A stretch of 64,000 bases of DNA from Luscinia megarhynchos. Lineage: Eukaryota > Chordata > Aves > Passeriformes > Turdidae. Made by a program: the position numbers and the translations under genes. Each line of letters opens with the position of its first letter. The first letter of the stretch is position 1. Where the stretch lies: assembly GCA_034336665.1 (NCBI GenBank), contig JAPFBE010000013.1, forward strand, positions 19,881,056-19,945,055. Reading direction: 5' to 3'. The notes below the pieces were generated by a model. It was not told where the DNA came from and did no database searches. It worked only from the letters and a program-made list of their open reading frames with translations. This document shows, piece by piece, positions 35,548 through 48,700 of the stretch.

Positions 35548-37734
35548 GGAGTGAGGAGAGGGAAGCATCTCTGAAGGGTAAGGTTGCATCCATGCAGTAC
35601 TCAGCCTGTGCAGCAAACTTATGGCTGGGAACAGTCCATCAATAACCATGGCTGACTGTGGAATCACAAACCCTGAACTGTCCTGAGGCAGGAATGACAG
35701 GCACAAAGACAATCCCAAGCCTCCCAGGTTCCTATTAATTTGTCTGCTGCCCATAAAGCATACTCTCTCCTGAGCGTTCATTCACTTACACAAGCATTAA
35801 GTGTATCTGCAAAAGTATATCTATCTTGACATTCTTTGGATCTGTCATCAGGGCAATACTTTGATAAAAAAGGGGAATGAAGGGATATTGTTTTAGCTGG
35901 AGGCCAAAAGCTGCTTGAAAGGAATGCAAAGGGAGGAGGATTCTGTGCTGAAGGTAATTAAAGAAGATGAAGTACTTAAATAAAGTGAATGCTTCACTGC
36001 ACAGTTAATGCTGAATTTCACTGGTCTGGGAAAAGAAGCTGAAATGTTTCTGCTCAGATTTGTGTTAATAATTTTCTTACATGTTACAAAATTTCCCAAC
36101 TTACTTTGTCGTGGGAACAGAATATGATCCGACCAGTGCCCAAAAAACTTTAGGAAAAACTCATGACAAAGAGCACAAATTCTGTGCTGGGTGACAAGAC
36201 AATGTGTGAATGTTTTAATATTATGTCACTGGTAGATCCAGGAGTTAAAGGAAGTGGAGGCCTTGCTGGACAAACAGTGCCCAAGAGATGGAGTCACAGC
36301 TCCAGTAACTTGTAGTCTTAACAGATATAAGGATAAAGCAAGGGAGGTGAGAAGCAAGAGTGGCATGATCTGATGTGGGAATGTACCAGTCCAGTGAGCA
36401 TTAATGGATCACAAGCAACTTTACCCCACCTCAGTCAGTCTAGACTGAAAGAAAGGTGATAGAAATGTAATGAAATACCGATACCACAGTAGCAGCAGAG
36501 TTACTGCAGGCAGCTTTTTGGCTTTTTGTGGTCTGGCTATGTGGCAATTGCCAAGGTGATGTCTATAAATTCAGCTCCCAGAACCTGTATATCACTGTCA
36601 TTCCGTTGATTTACCTCAGCAAGACCCGGGCACAGCCTGGTGTGGAGCCCCTCTGCCCAGCAGTGGGCACCACTGGAGCAGAGGTGCTTGGGGAGATCTG
36701 GCCTGGCTGCACCCACGTAGCCAGTAATGCAGCTCAGCCTTTGCCTGGACGTTGAACTTCGATTGTTTCTCTGTATCACATGATATTAAAGCTGTGGTGA
36801 AAACCAGATTTGCTCAGGTCTGTTGCCAGATTTCTAGTGACGCTAATGAGGCCAGGATTTCAGCCTGGCAAGCTATTCAGCAGTGCTATCCTCACACTTG
36901 TAACTCAATTAACCAAGATATTCAAAACCCTTTGTGATTTTCCCCTTCTTACTTCTAGCTCATTTGCTAAATAGCTACATGTACCAGTTGCCCTTTTTCT
37001 GTCTCTCAGGTGCTTTCTTCTGTTGCCAAAACGTCTCCCTCCCTGGCAGGCAACATGAGGGAGGATGGCACCCCTCTCCTTCCCCAGATGGTCACTGCTG
37101 TCTCCTCCTCAGTCACCAACTGCTGAATGTGAAAGGATTCATGACACGAGTGTTGACATAGTGAGAGGCTGAGAAATTCCCTGGCTTGTAGTACTGTCCT
37201 CAGCCCGACATTCGTCTTCATCTATATTTTCATTTGCCACTCAGGTGGAGGAGAGCAACTATGAGTCATCCTAGGGGCTGATGACTCATATTTTCAGTCA
37301 GAGCAGTCAGTGCACTGGGGGTTTCTCAAGGCTCTGCCCAATCTTTCATGCCCAGAAGCTCAGCAGGGGGTTTGTGCACAGGTTTCCCTCTCTATGATTT
37401 CTAGCTCCCAGTTGGTTTTTCTCTCTGTTTCATTGTTTCCTCCCTTATAAGTAGCTTTTCCCTGCCCTCACAATCCACTCTGAGCTTTCCAGTTCCAAAC
37501 TGAATCTGCCTGCTCCATATACAATAGCATTTCCCTCCAACATCCTATATGCTTTTGCTGCTTGGAGAGAGCCCACTAGTATTTACTGTCTATGTGAGAT
37601 GCTGCTTCATCATGGCTTGGGCAGCCTGTGCCAGTGTGCTTGAGCTTGTGTTAAGAAAAACCACATTCTTTATAAAGCTGAGTTGCTAAGCTATACGTGT
37701 TGATGTATGCCATCCCCTATAGCTGATATCAGCA
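35548..37734. other. Unassigned intergenic DNA
   Basis: No gene or repeat supported. The short frames are on both strands and lack splice context. Confidence 0.35.
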
Positions 37735-39000
37735 CAGAATCCTAGAATGGTTTGGGTTGAAAAGAACCTTAGATCATCCAGCTCCAAGTGCCCTGCCACA
37801 GGCAGAGACACCTTCCACTAGACCAGTCTGCTCAGGACACCATCCAGCCTGGCACTGAACACCACCAAAGACTTCTCTGGCAACCAATGTCTCACCACTC
37901 TCATAATGAAGAATGTTTTCCTTTCATCTAATCCACAGGCTCTTGTAACAAGCCCCTTTCCCCTCTAGATACTGAAAGGCTGTTCTAATCTCTACCTGGA
38001 GCCCTCTCTTCTCCATACCTCAACTCTCTCAGCCTGTTGTCGTAGGAGAGGTGCTCCATTCCTCCCTGACCATCTTTCTGGCCCTCATCCAGACCTGCTC
38101 CAGCGGGTCCTCATCTTTCTTATTTTGAAGAAATATCCCCAAAACTGGATGCAGAAATCCAAGTGGGGTCTCACCAAAGCAGAGAAGACAAAAGGTATTT
38201 CCATTTTTACCCAGAGTAGGGCAAAATCACATCCCCTGATTCTGCTTTTGATGCAGCCCAGGATGTGTCTGGCTTTTTGGGCTGTGTGCACTTAGGGATG
38301 GGTCATGTTGAGCTTCTTGTCCACCAACACCCGTCAAGTCCTTTTCCTCAGTCCATTCTCTACCCATCCTGTGTTGGTGCTTGGGATTGTCCTGGCCCAG
38401 GTGCAGGACCTTGTGCTTGGCCTTGTTGAACTTTGTGAGGTTTGTGCAGGCCCAGCTCTCAAGCTGTCCATTTCCCTGTGGATGGCATCCCTTCCCTCCA
38501 GCGTGTTGACTGCACCCCAAAGCTTGGTGTGGTGGCCAAACTCATTGGGAGTGTGCTCAGTGCCACTGTCCATGTAGCCAACAATAGTGTTAAACTGCCC
38601 CAGCCCTGAGGAATGGCACTCCTTGCTGCTCTCCACTGGGACATTGAGCTGGTGACTGCGCTGAGTGTGACCTCCAGCCAAATCCACACTGTGGTGTGGT
38701 CTGGGCCTCTCCACTTTAGAGACAAGGATGTTGCATGTCATGTACAAGTCCAGGTAGATGACACCAGTTACTCTTCCCTCATCCACCCATGCCCCCACCC
38801 ATCATGGAAGGCCACAAGTTTTGTCAGGAACAGTTTGTCCTTAGTGAAGCTATCTTGGCTGTCACCAGTCCCCTCCTGATTTTCCTTTTACTTTAGTGTA
38901 GTTTCCAGGAAGATCCGCTCCATGATCTTAACCATGGGTTAAACGGGCCACTTTCCAGCTGTGCATCTGTGGTTCTTAAAATACTCATCCAGCCCTGAGC
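37735..39000 (-). mobile_element. CR1 retrotransposon, about 1.27 kb, with decayed reverse-transcriptase end
   Basis: The 3-prime end (cacagaatcctagaatggtttggg) is at 37735 on the plus strand and the element reads leftward on the minus strand. The upper part (about 38300-38900) carries the C-terminal reverse-transcriptase region in broken frames, with recognisable pieces such as VDEGRVTGVIYLDL, LWGAVNTLEGRDAI and CKVLHLG-like text. Frameshifts scatter these over several frames, so no working enzyme is encoded. It is the longest CR1 in the window. Confidence 0.9.
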
Positions 39001-41245
39001 TGTGGTTTGCATATCACCCATGGTGAGTGGCTGAAGCAGCTGTTAGGCCCAAGCATTGCTTGCCATTTCTTGTTTGAGGTTCACCTTCATGTCAGACTAC
39101 AGCACACCAGAAGGACAAATGGGTTCTCAGGGTACAGTGGCAAGTTAGGAGGTTGGCCACAGAGCAATGAGAAGGTTCGTGAGAAGTTGCAGGAAGAATC
39201 CTGCCTGATGTGTGAGCCAGTGATATACTGGAAGAGGATCTGAATGAGAAGAGCATATGAGAGGTGCAATATGCTGGAAAAACTGGAAAAGATGACTGCA
39301 TTAAAGTGTAAAGAATAAGTAATCGAAGTAATCCTTCCCAGCTCCTTTGAACTGACAAATATTCTTACATTCAAAGATAAGCACACACAAAAAAACCTTA
39401 TTTTTATTATACAGTGCATGACTGATGTGTTGGCTGTATTTTGTTGTCACTCTGCATGGCTTTTAATTGAGGTTACCTAGAAACAGTAAAGGACAAAAGT
39501 GTTTCACCGTGACTGAGTCTTAATTATGGGAGAGTTCACAGAAAACTCAAACCATATCATGGGAAATTATGGAAAGACAAATTATGTTGTTCTCAGTCTT
39601 TTCAGCTTCTCTTTGACTTATAGACCTTTTAAGGTAAAAAAAAAAAAAAAAAAAAAAGAAGAAGAAGATAAGAGTTATTTGAACCAGTTATGGTTTAGAT
39701 CAATTATGTTTTCTCTGATTTCTTTTCCCAGCTTAAAAAGATAAAAAAGACAGAGGAAAATGAAAAATAACTAAGTTTCAGGCTCTGAGTCAAAGGCTCT
39801 AAGCAGAAGTTAGATTTTGAATCTCACTACGAACTTCCTTTACAATATTAATTTTTTAAGAAAGTCAAAGTTTTCTTGTTTGTTGGAGAAGCAACTCAAA
39901 CCAATATGAATTGAAACTACAAACCACACTGTACTTGGCAGAATGGATAATTGGCTCATGGTCTCTGTATCCGTCTTTGCTTCAATAGATTCAAAGATGC
40001 AGGCTGTGGAAAGAAATCCTAAAAACCCTGTCATTTATGAAATTGCAGTGGATCTCATGCTTTATTTGGAAGGTTAAAACACTTGTATTCCATCTGAGCA
40101 GCTCATTTATGGATAATAAATAGTTGAGCTGCTAAAAGGTTATCAAGAATGTGAAGCTGCTCTGTCCCCTCTTTGTAATTATGAAATCTAATGGACACCA
40201 GGCTAGGAAGTATATTTACATAGAAATTCCCAGATATCAAAGTGCTCCCAGAACAAAAGATTTGCTGGAATAAAGTAGCTTTCAAAAAACTCTGGATAAT
40301 TGCAGTCTTAGTGGAGCCAAGCCCCCTGGAAGCTGCCAGCCGTGTTGTGTGTCTTTTGGCACCTCTGCAACATATATAAATAGCTGGAGACCTTTCTGCA
40401 GCCAGGAACAAGTGAGATGAGAAAAGGCTCTGTTTCTAAATTTGAAAAGAAAGCTGTAAACAACAGGCATGCTGATTTTAGTTACACCAGGGGACTTTGG
40501 GAGTCTGCCCTTTGGTCCTCTCTGCAGGCAAGGTCAACTTCCCTTCCATTTTGTTTTGTAAACACAGACAGAGCATGACAACAGTCTGGGACTGCTCTTT
40601 CTGAGGACCAGGTCACAAACTGAGAAGATGAAACTTATCCTGGTGTGATCACAAGCCCCACACTCAAACCTTTGCTTTAATAAGGCTTTACTAACCAATT
40701 GTCCAAAATGGCTACCTTAACAATACTCCTGTGCAGTTCCTCTGCTTAATCCAGCCTTTGAAGCTGTCAGTCAGGGTCATTTATAGGGGAAATGCAAGAT
40801 ATAAATAAAGGAATAAATAAAGATCTTGGGCCACAGAAAATAGTAACGCAATAAGTAAATGACAATTCATTACAATATGAGCAGAGGGAAAGTTCATATC
40901 CTTCCTCTGTCGAGGACCACCCTGTATTTGGCACCTGGCCACATGAATTTATAACAGGCTTTAGATGTCTTTGCTGTTCCCTAGTCCTATTGAAATGTCA
41001 GTCATATTTCAAACATCCATGAACTCCACACAGTGAGCTGGAGATTCTGTTGATGGTACAGTTTTAACCACTTCTGATCCAGTCAGGAGAGAGCAACATG
41101 GTCTACTGAAAAGCAAAGATGTATGTTAAGCTGTGTTTTCACACATTTCCATTATCTAAAGACTCAGGGTCTCATTTCAAATGTTTTAGTTTATCCTTAA
41201 CTGAAAATTTTGCTATGTTATTTATGCAGAGGCGATTGCATAATT
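39001..41245. other. Unassigned intergenic DNA with an A-rich microsatellite
   Basis: A run of about 21 A followed by gaagaagaag lies at 39636-39670. I found no other recognisable feature and no gene. Confidence 0.35.
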
Positions 41246-41246
41246 T

Positions 41247-41345
41247 CATAGAATCGTAGGACCATATGGAAAAGACCCAAAGATCCACATCTACACATTC
41301 TAGTATCTAAAGAGAAATACAATCCAACAAGAACACTGAGGGTTT
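41247..41345 (-). mobile_element. Short CR1 3-prime remnant, minus orientation
   Basis: catagaatcgtaggaccatatggaaaagacccaaagatcca is the reverse complement of a CR1 3-prime end. It is heavily diverged and ends within about 100 bp. Confidence 0.7.
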
Positions 41346-42047
41346 TTCCAACTACAGTGTTAGGAAAAAAGGGTTGTGTTCTACACTAGGAGCACAGTGG
41401 CTACCTAGGTGGTATTGTGTGTAGTGAAAGCTGTAGCTGAGCAGGCAGCTACATGTGGTGCATTTCACACCTCACAGCCCATAACCACTCGAATAACTTC
41501 ATTTATTCCTTCCTGCAGACAAGGTGGTGAACTCCAGAAAAGAACCACATGAACCAATTCCTAATTCCCCAGATTTCTCAGGGTTGCTTCAGTTTTTTAA
41601 GCCTTTTGGCTGCTTCTTGTATGCTCTTCTGGTTCACTGAAGTGACCCTTCAAAGTTTGCAGCACAGGACAATTCTGGCTACAGGCACTTTTTCTTAGCT
41701 TGTTTTCCTAATATATTTCAGGTACTCTTCTTCAGAGTCATTGTTTTGTTGATTTTCTACTTCCATCTTTGTAAAGCTAAATAGCTCTACTATTTTTCTC
41801 TTGAAAAATTTTTACACCCTATTCTTTCTTTTTGGGTCTAGACTTTAAGTAGGAGAGAAATGTTAGTTTTATGTGCCACAAAAAATATTTGCAATGGCAC
41901 TATCTGTTGCTCTATTTGACAGGGTGCTCCTTCTATTTGACCAGTTACTTTTACACAACTGTTTTTTCCAGAATCCACAGCCCATTTTTCACAAATGGTG
42001 CAGGAGTATTCAAATACTTGTGCAAAGCATGTCTTCCTCAGAGATCT
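41346..42047. other. Unassigned intergenic DNA
   Basis: I see nothing I can name between the CR1 remnant and the solo LTR. Confidence 0.35.
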
Positions 42048-42602
42048 TGTTGTGGTTTAATCACTGCTGGCAACTAAGCACCACACAGCCACTCTCTCAT
42101 TCCCCCTCCAGTGGGATGAGGGAGAGGATCTGAAGAGCAGAAGTGAGAAAATTCGTGGGTTTAGATAAAGATAGTTTAACAGGAAAAGTAAAAGCAACAC
42201 CTGCAAGCAAATCAAAACATAGAATTCATTTGTTCCTTCATTCATCACTTCCCATGGGCAGGCAGGGGTTCAGCCATTTCCAGGAAAGTAGGGCTCCATC
42301 ATGTGTAATGTGTGTCCTCTCTTCCTCCTTCTTCTACTATCTTTATATGCTGGGCATGATGCCACATGGTCTGGAATATCCCTTTGGTCAGTTTGGGGTC
42401 AGATGTCCCAGCTGTGTCCCTTTTCAGCTCCTTGTACCTCCCCACCCACTGGTGGTGTGAGAGGCAGAAAAGGCCTTGACTTTGTGCAAGCACCGATCAA
42501 AACATCCCTGTGATATCAACACTGTTTCCAGCACAATTTCAAAACACAGCCCCATACCAGCAACTGTGAAGAAAATTAACTCTGTCTCAGCCAAAACCAG
42601 CA
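42048..42602 (+). mobile_element. Solo LTR of an avian endogenous retrovirus, about 555 bp
   Basis: It starts TGTTGTGGTTTAATC and ends CCAAAACCAGCA. The text caactaagcaccacacagcc, a TATA-like ctttatatgctgggcatg near 42340 and ggaatatccctttggtcagt are familiar to me from a common avian LTR family. The flanks (agatct before, tagatat after) give only an imperfect target duplication, so the ends may be off by a base or two. No internal viral sequence is present. The open frames at 42143-42771 are translations of the LTR. Confidence 0.8.
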
Positions 42603-44435
42603 TAGATATCTGTTCTGTTACAGGTTTTGCTTTTTTCTTATGTTTTCCACAACCTCCTTGGGATGTCATGACACTGTTTGTTGATTGCACCTGCCCCCAC
42701 AATAAATTCAGCTTTATTAGGAGCATGTAATAATATTTAATAACATATAAAGCAGAGTCTGGACACTGCAAATGAGATCAATTTCTTTGTCTCACAAGGG
42801 AGCACTGTTCTTCCTGTTTTGTAGGCAGAGAATAGAGCCTTAAAGATTCCCACAAGATAACCTTAGAGAAACCTGGTTTGTTGTCTGAATCCTGTTTTTT
42901 ATCCTAATCAGAGGACAATCCTGCCTTGCTGGCATTCCTCTGCTGTTGTGAATCACAATGTGCTTAATTACCAAGTAGTGCTGTTCTTCCATGCAAGAAT
43001 ATTTTGTTCCCAAACCTTCATTCCAGCTTCAAGACACAAGAAATATCTGTGTGGATGAAAGAGCTGTTATTTTAGAACAGCTGTTCAAATGCACATAAAC
43101 ACCCTGCTGAAATGGCTATTTTGCCTATGATTTACATTTTAAGAGGCCTTAATAACTTAGTTCTTAGTATGAAATTGCAGCTCAAGCTTAGAGCAAATGC
43201 TGGTGCAAGTTGCAGTAGTGCCAGAATGCTGTTCTGCTCTCATGCTGTTCTGCTTGCTTACCTGCTGAGAGAGGAAATGGCCGGGGAAAAGCTGCTTCTG
43301 GAGCGTGCAATGGAGGACAATTTACACCCAGTGCCTAATGGTATTTATCCATTTTGTCTCCAAGATTCCTGCCTCTAAGAGCTTTCTAACGTCCTCTGTG
43401 GTGGGCATGAGGATGGCTGCAATTGGATTTCTGGTGAAGAGTTTCTCCATAGCTGATGCTTTGGGTTTGGGGTTTTTTAATTATCATAGCAAGGAAAGTA
43501 TCAGTGCAGTGGGGACACAAAACTGTTCTCTGGGTGTGTAGCTAGGCTAAAAGCTCATTGTGGTGTGATGGAAACCTATTTGATGAGTGGAAAATCAGAG
43601 GTCTGCCATCTCTATGATACTGTGGCTTCTCTTAAAGGGGGATACTTTATTTTTCTTCACACATGATGAGTTCCTGTGTGATTGGCATGAAAATACAGAG
43701 AAACACCAAAATGAGATATTGCTGCATTTCAATGTCCAGTATATCTGCAAGGAAAGCTGTATGTGGTGATGGTAGAAGCAGATATTTACATACCCATGTT
43801 AATGGTAGATGCAGATGAACATGTATAAATTTGCCCAGTGTGCTGTCTTTCATGGAGGTACATTACTTAGAAGTAGATGATGGTAGTGCTACTGGAGCAG
43901 CTCTACAGTTGTCAAACTGTGTCATAGGTGCAGGGTAACAATTTAAAAATTTCTCAGTTGCTAATGGAAATTTGCTGATTTTTCCTTCTTTCCAGATGTG
44001 GAAATGTGTTTGTGATTAGAGAACAAATACTTCAAATTGAAGACAGACCTCAACAGGCTGGGGATATGATGGCAACTAAAAAGTAGTGATTTTGCCCTGA
44101 ACTTACTGGATCAAGTCATCTGTCACTTTGCTGAAGCAGTGGATAATTGCCTTGCCTTTGTTCCTGAGAGGGCTCTATGAATATATGTGCTTGGTGATGA
44201 GGAAGGCCAGCAGAGGGTCAGCCATGGAAATAAATAGTAAGTAATGTTGGTTGTTTGTGAGTAATACGTTGTTTGAATGTTTTCCTTATTAGTGTGCACA
44301 TGCCTCCTGTCACATGCCTTACAACTGTTTGTGATGGGAGCTGATCATTTTCCTTCCAACACACCCAGCTCACACCTCTTAGGTCTCAGTCATGGAGTGA
44401 AAATTATTGCCAATACCAATTGTATTTGATGCTGG
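42603..44435. other. Unassigned intergenic DNA
   Basis: No gene or repeat supported; frames such as 43112-43378 and 43305-43541 overlap and lack domains. Confidence 0.35.
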
Positions 44436-44560
44436 TGTCAGGGTTTTGGCAGCAGGGACTGCAGGGTGGCCCTTGTGAAGAGAGGACAGGGGTGGACACA
44501 GCTGTTTCCAGACAGCTCAAAATGATCACTACAGAACACTGCTGAGCCCTGCTGCCACAG
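44436..44560 (+). mobile_element. Possible old LTR fragment
   Basis: tgtcagggttttggcagcaggg followed by ctgcagggtggcccttgtgaag resembles the start of an avian LTR family. The rest, to about 44830, is GC-richer than its surroundings but I cannot place it. The assignment is tentative. Confidence 0.3.
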
Positions 44561-45690
44561 GGAGAGACTGGGATAAAGGATTAAATGCTGTCCTGCAAGG
44601 AGGAGTGAGGGAAAGAAGTGTGATAAACACCTCGAGCCCTGAGGGTGAGGGCAGGAGTGGGGGGAGGAGGCACCCCAGCAGCCTACAGATCTCAGCATGG
44701 CACCAAGGGCAAGGGTTTTCCATTGGGAAGGTGTCATTGATGATCCTGAGAAGTTGTGCTCTGAGATGCAGTGCTGCAATCTAATAGTGCAAAATGCCAC
44801 TTGGGTGTCTGGGGCTCGTTTTTTCATCCCAAACTGCTGGTAGCATCTTGAATTGAAGACAATTCCAGTTTAGAAACTGGGACTTTGTGAGGCTGAAGAG
44901 CGATGTAAATGAAGAGAATGAGTGGGAAGCTGTAACTTATGTGTTTGTCAGGTCATGACTGATATACTGGCAACATCACATTCCCAGCAGCTTGCTTACA
45001 GAGCTTGCTTCTTAATTGAAGGATATCAGGTTTCTAAACACAATTAGATCCCTAAGAATGCACAGAGGTGCCTCATGGCATTTGCAAAAGTGGCTGCACA
45101 TTATACTTCAGGGCAGTAAGTGAAGTAATTCTCATTTCCTTATTTGCATTTTGGATCCTTAATGTTTTTTTAAAAGCTAATGCTGGGAGGTCAGATAGGG
45201 TGCAATTTATGTTTATATCCTGACCAATTTGTATCTGTGGTCACAAGTTTTACTAAACATTTTCACCGTACTTATACCTGTCACACAGTGTGCATGCCAC
45301 AGGATTATTCTAAAATTTACTATATCTGTTTTAAAGGAATTAATAAAGATTATTTTCTCCCTACTATCCAGTTCTCACACAAAAGGCATAAACAATTACA
45401 GGGTATTGTAAAAGTCATTTGTAAACTGTTAATTGTTCTGGATCAGAAATCACTTATTTCATGGGGCCTACTGTGCTTTCCTTCTTTTCTGAAGAATTGT
45501 CCTTCTCTTCCAAAGAGATTTTGTTTCCCAGTGATTGCTTAATCATGCTTCTTATTAGAAATACTATGTTAGACCAAGCAGAGAAATGAAATCTCACCTT
45601 TAACAGAGATGACAGATCAAGCAAACCAAGTATGTTGCACACTGCTCAGATTGTAATGCATATCTATAAAACTCAATTGTTAACCAAACA
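44561..45690. other. Unassigned intergenic DNA
   Basis: The minus-strand frame 44438-44827 and the plus-strand frame 45180-45542 show no recognisable domain. Confidence 0.35.
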
Positions 45691-45692
45691 GA

Positions 45693-45796
45693 TGTTTTTC
45701 TTTCTACTTTCTTGGGCTTTTTCTCTTCCTTCTTGTCCTCTTTTTTATTTCCTCTTCCTTCTTTTTGCCTTCTTCCTTTCTTTTCCTTTCTTTAGG
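45693..45796 (+). repeat. Polypyrimidine tract
   Basis: About 100 bp of nearly pure C/T (ttctcttccttcttgtcctc, then ttcctcttccttc and ttcctttcttttcc). Such tracts can form triplex DNA; no regulatory role can be inferred here. Confidence 0.75.
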
Positions 45797-48700
45797 CCTG
45801 CTTGATCACAGTTTGAGAGCTATATTTTTAGACCTCGGTTCAGCCCTGAGGGCTTAACCACAAAACTTAAACCTATTGCTAGGTCAGAGTGGTAGGTCTT
45901 AACTTCCCCTTAGATATGAAAATTAGTGAAAGGAATTGGAAAGAATATTAGTTACACTGACACCAGAGGAGGAACCATCACTTTTGTAAGCTACCGTCAG
46001 GATTTGAGGAAGTTTTCTTTATGTAAGCAAGATATGAAATTAATTCAGTTACTGAAGGCAATGAATAAATCTGGTAAAAATCTCTGCTGACAATCTGTAC
46101 TACCGGATCAAAGAAGTAACAACTAGCAGTGGTGCAACAATTGCACAATTAGTGTGTATTTAATGAAGAGAAGGATGCTGGAAAAATACTTGTTTTAGTT
46201 ATTAATCTGCAGGCTAGTTTGGTTTGACAGAGAAGAAAATCCATCTGTCTGAGTTTTCTGGCTGTGCTCCCATTTTTCCTGCATAAAAAACCGAATATGG
46301 TACTGCCATGCTCGTTTAAAAGCTCTTCTTTCTCTTTAAAGGCTCAGTTTTGTTTTGAGTTCATGATTTGAGAGTTTTTCCACTCTCTTGCCTCCAGCCA
46401 AGGTTTCTGATATTGTAAGTCTAGATCGTGCTGATCAGTTCTGATGTGAGTTTAAGCTGAAGAGCTTATTGTTGTCCCTCTCTGGCAATGGTCAGGCTAT
46501 GAATGCACACATATAAATCTTATTTGATAGAAGGAATATGATTGTGAAGGTGTCCCTTAAATTTGTAGGTCAGATTTGGATGTTTTCCCACTATTGTATT
46601 GTCCCCCAGTGCCAAACCATGTCATATTGACCTATGCAACATCCACCAAGCGTCCAGAGCAGATTACTTGTGTTATAGCAACATGTGAGCCACAAAACCA
46701 GCCTAGCAAGGAACAAAATAACTGCAAAACACAGAAAAGGCACGTGAAGAACTGAGTGGCTGCTGAGTGTTCTGCAGCACTTGATCACTAACAGCTGTGT
46801 ACAGCTGTAACTCCAAAAGTAGCAAGCAAGCTGTTGCCATCAGAAAATGCCAAGCTTGCAAGTAGAGTTTTGTTTTTCTTCTTGAATATATTTGAGCGTT
46901 AGTTTGAACTATGTATGACTCTGCAGAATTAGCCTCATATGATCTTATAACAATGTTCAGGAAAGAAACAAAGTAATACATCCAGGAAACCAAGCAGGCA
47001 ATTCCCTTTACTTGTAGGATACAGGAGGTTGGTTCTGCAGGTAGCTCATTTTCCAGCCTACCTGTGGTGTGGAGACAAACCTCTGCAGCCTCTTTTTGTG
47101 CTGGAGCTGTGCCTGGTGTCATTTTGCCATCCTTCAGCCCCAGAACTGGTTCCAAGAACACTACAAGGCTGCCAGGGTAGCAGCAACTCTGAGAGTTGCA
47201 TTCCTGCTACAAAACCCTAGAGACTGTCCTTTATAAGTTGCTAGAGGCACTAATAAAATCAGTAGCTCTTGACATGCCAACTGGCTTGAGAAGCTGTCCT
47301 GCTGGTGGTATCCCCAGTGTCCATCAAATTACTCTTCAGTGGTGAAGAAGAGTGGGAATTTGTGGTTAAGTGTGAGTCAGGCACTGGTACAAGCCTGGGA
47401 TGAAGCAAATGAGCCCAAGAACAGGATTTGTATTATGATTAGTGCTATTGAGTAGTGCTGGATAATACTTGTTCTTTCCATGAGATCACTGCGGGTGACA
47501 GCTTGAAAATGCAAATGCTCTCTGGCTAACTGGAAGAAAGATGCCAGTCAAGCCAGCTGCATTCCAGACAGGGCACAGCAGTACCTGCATGTGTTACTGC
47601 TGCTTCAGTTTTGGAGGAGACTCCTGGAAAAGCTGGGGAGACACAGAAATATGACTAAGGCAGAGAATGGTAGGCAGCAGGTGCTGAGCTCTCTGTATGA
47701 AGGCTGCAGGCTTCCCCTTTGTGCCACAGGCATAGTCCTTGCTGCTCTGTCCAGCTTCTGCCCTGGAAACTTCTGGTATGGAACACAGATCTGGCACAGT
47801 TTCCTGTTTTTCTAGAGGAAAGCACCTACAAATAGTTGGGGAGCCACATCCAACCTGAGAATATGAGCTTGTTGAGAAGTTTGGAAACCTATGACACCCA
47901 ATCTGTGCCCCTGTGCTTGTTCCATAAAGACTTCCTGAATTTAACTCTTGATGAGAATCATTTGGAATGGATCATAAGGAGTGGTATGAAAGATCTGAGA
48001 AGCAAAGAAGGTGCAACATTACCTAGAGTGGAGCTACTTTAATTAAGTACTAGAAGACTTCATTGTTTTACTCTACATTTCTAATGCAAATTGGTTGCAA
48101 CAGCAAGTTTTAACGTTAGTTTCTCAGCTGAAGATCAATCTGAATTACAAATGTTAGCAGTATCAGCAGACTGTAGAAACATTTGGAGCTTTCTTTCATC
48201 TTTGCTGCAAATTCCCACTTGAACATGTCTTTTGTGCTGTGATGTGTAAGCTTTTGTACTTTTCTTGACCACTCTGTATAGCCTCACAGCACTACAACAG
48301 GAATATCTAGAAGCAGCAGTCCATAGTAGAGGCAGGACTTGATTTGCACCTTACAGTGCTTTGTCAGCACCTTGTTAACAGCTACTTTTGTGTGCATTCC
48401 CCTCTAAAATTCCAATATACAATTTTCCCAAATTGATAACGAGAGAAAACATTTTTTGTCATTATTCTAGCTTTTCATAGTCTGGGGTGTGTTCATTGCT
48501 GACCCAGTGTCATATGCAAAGTGTATGTTTCACTTCTGTCTTTTTTTCCTTTGGCACTCTCCTATTTGAGCAGGATGGGTACTAAACTATGAAGTAAGAG
48601 ACGTGGTTGCTTTTCATATCAGTTTCATTATGTGAGGATATAATAATGAAACTGAACTGGCTGCCTACACTTGTGTATTAGCCATGGTAGCATAAATCAG

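Noticed and set aside
35206..35781. 191-codon minus-strand frame
   Set aside because: It runs through a CR1 fragment and its flanks; the translation shows no known domain.
38334..38798. 154-codon minus-strand frame with reverse-transcriptase-like text
   Set aside because: It is a frameshifted piece of a CR1 element, annotated as mobile element and not as a gene.
46703..47161. 152-codon minus-strand frame with hydrophobic segments
   Set aside because: No domain, promoter or splice evidence was visible, and the composition matches flanking intergenic DNA.
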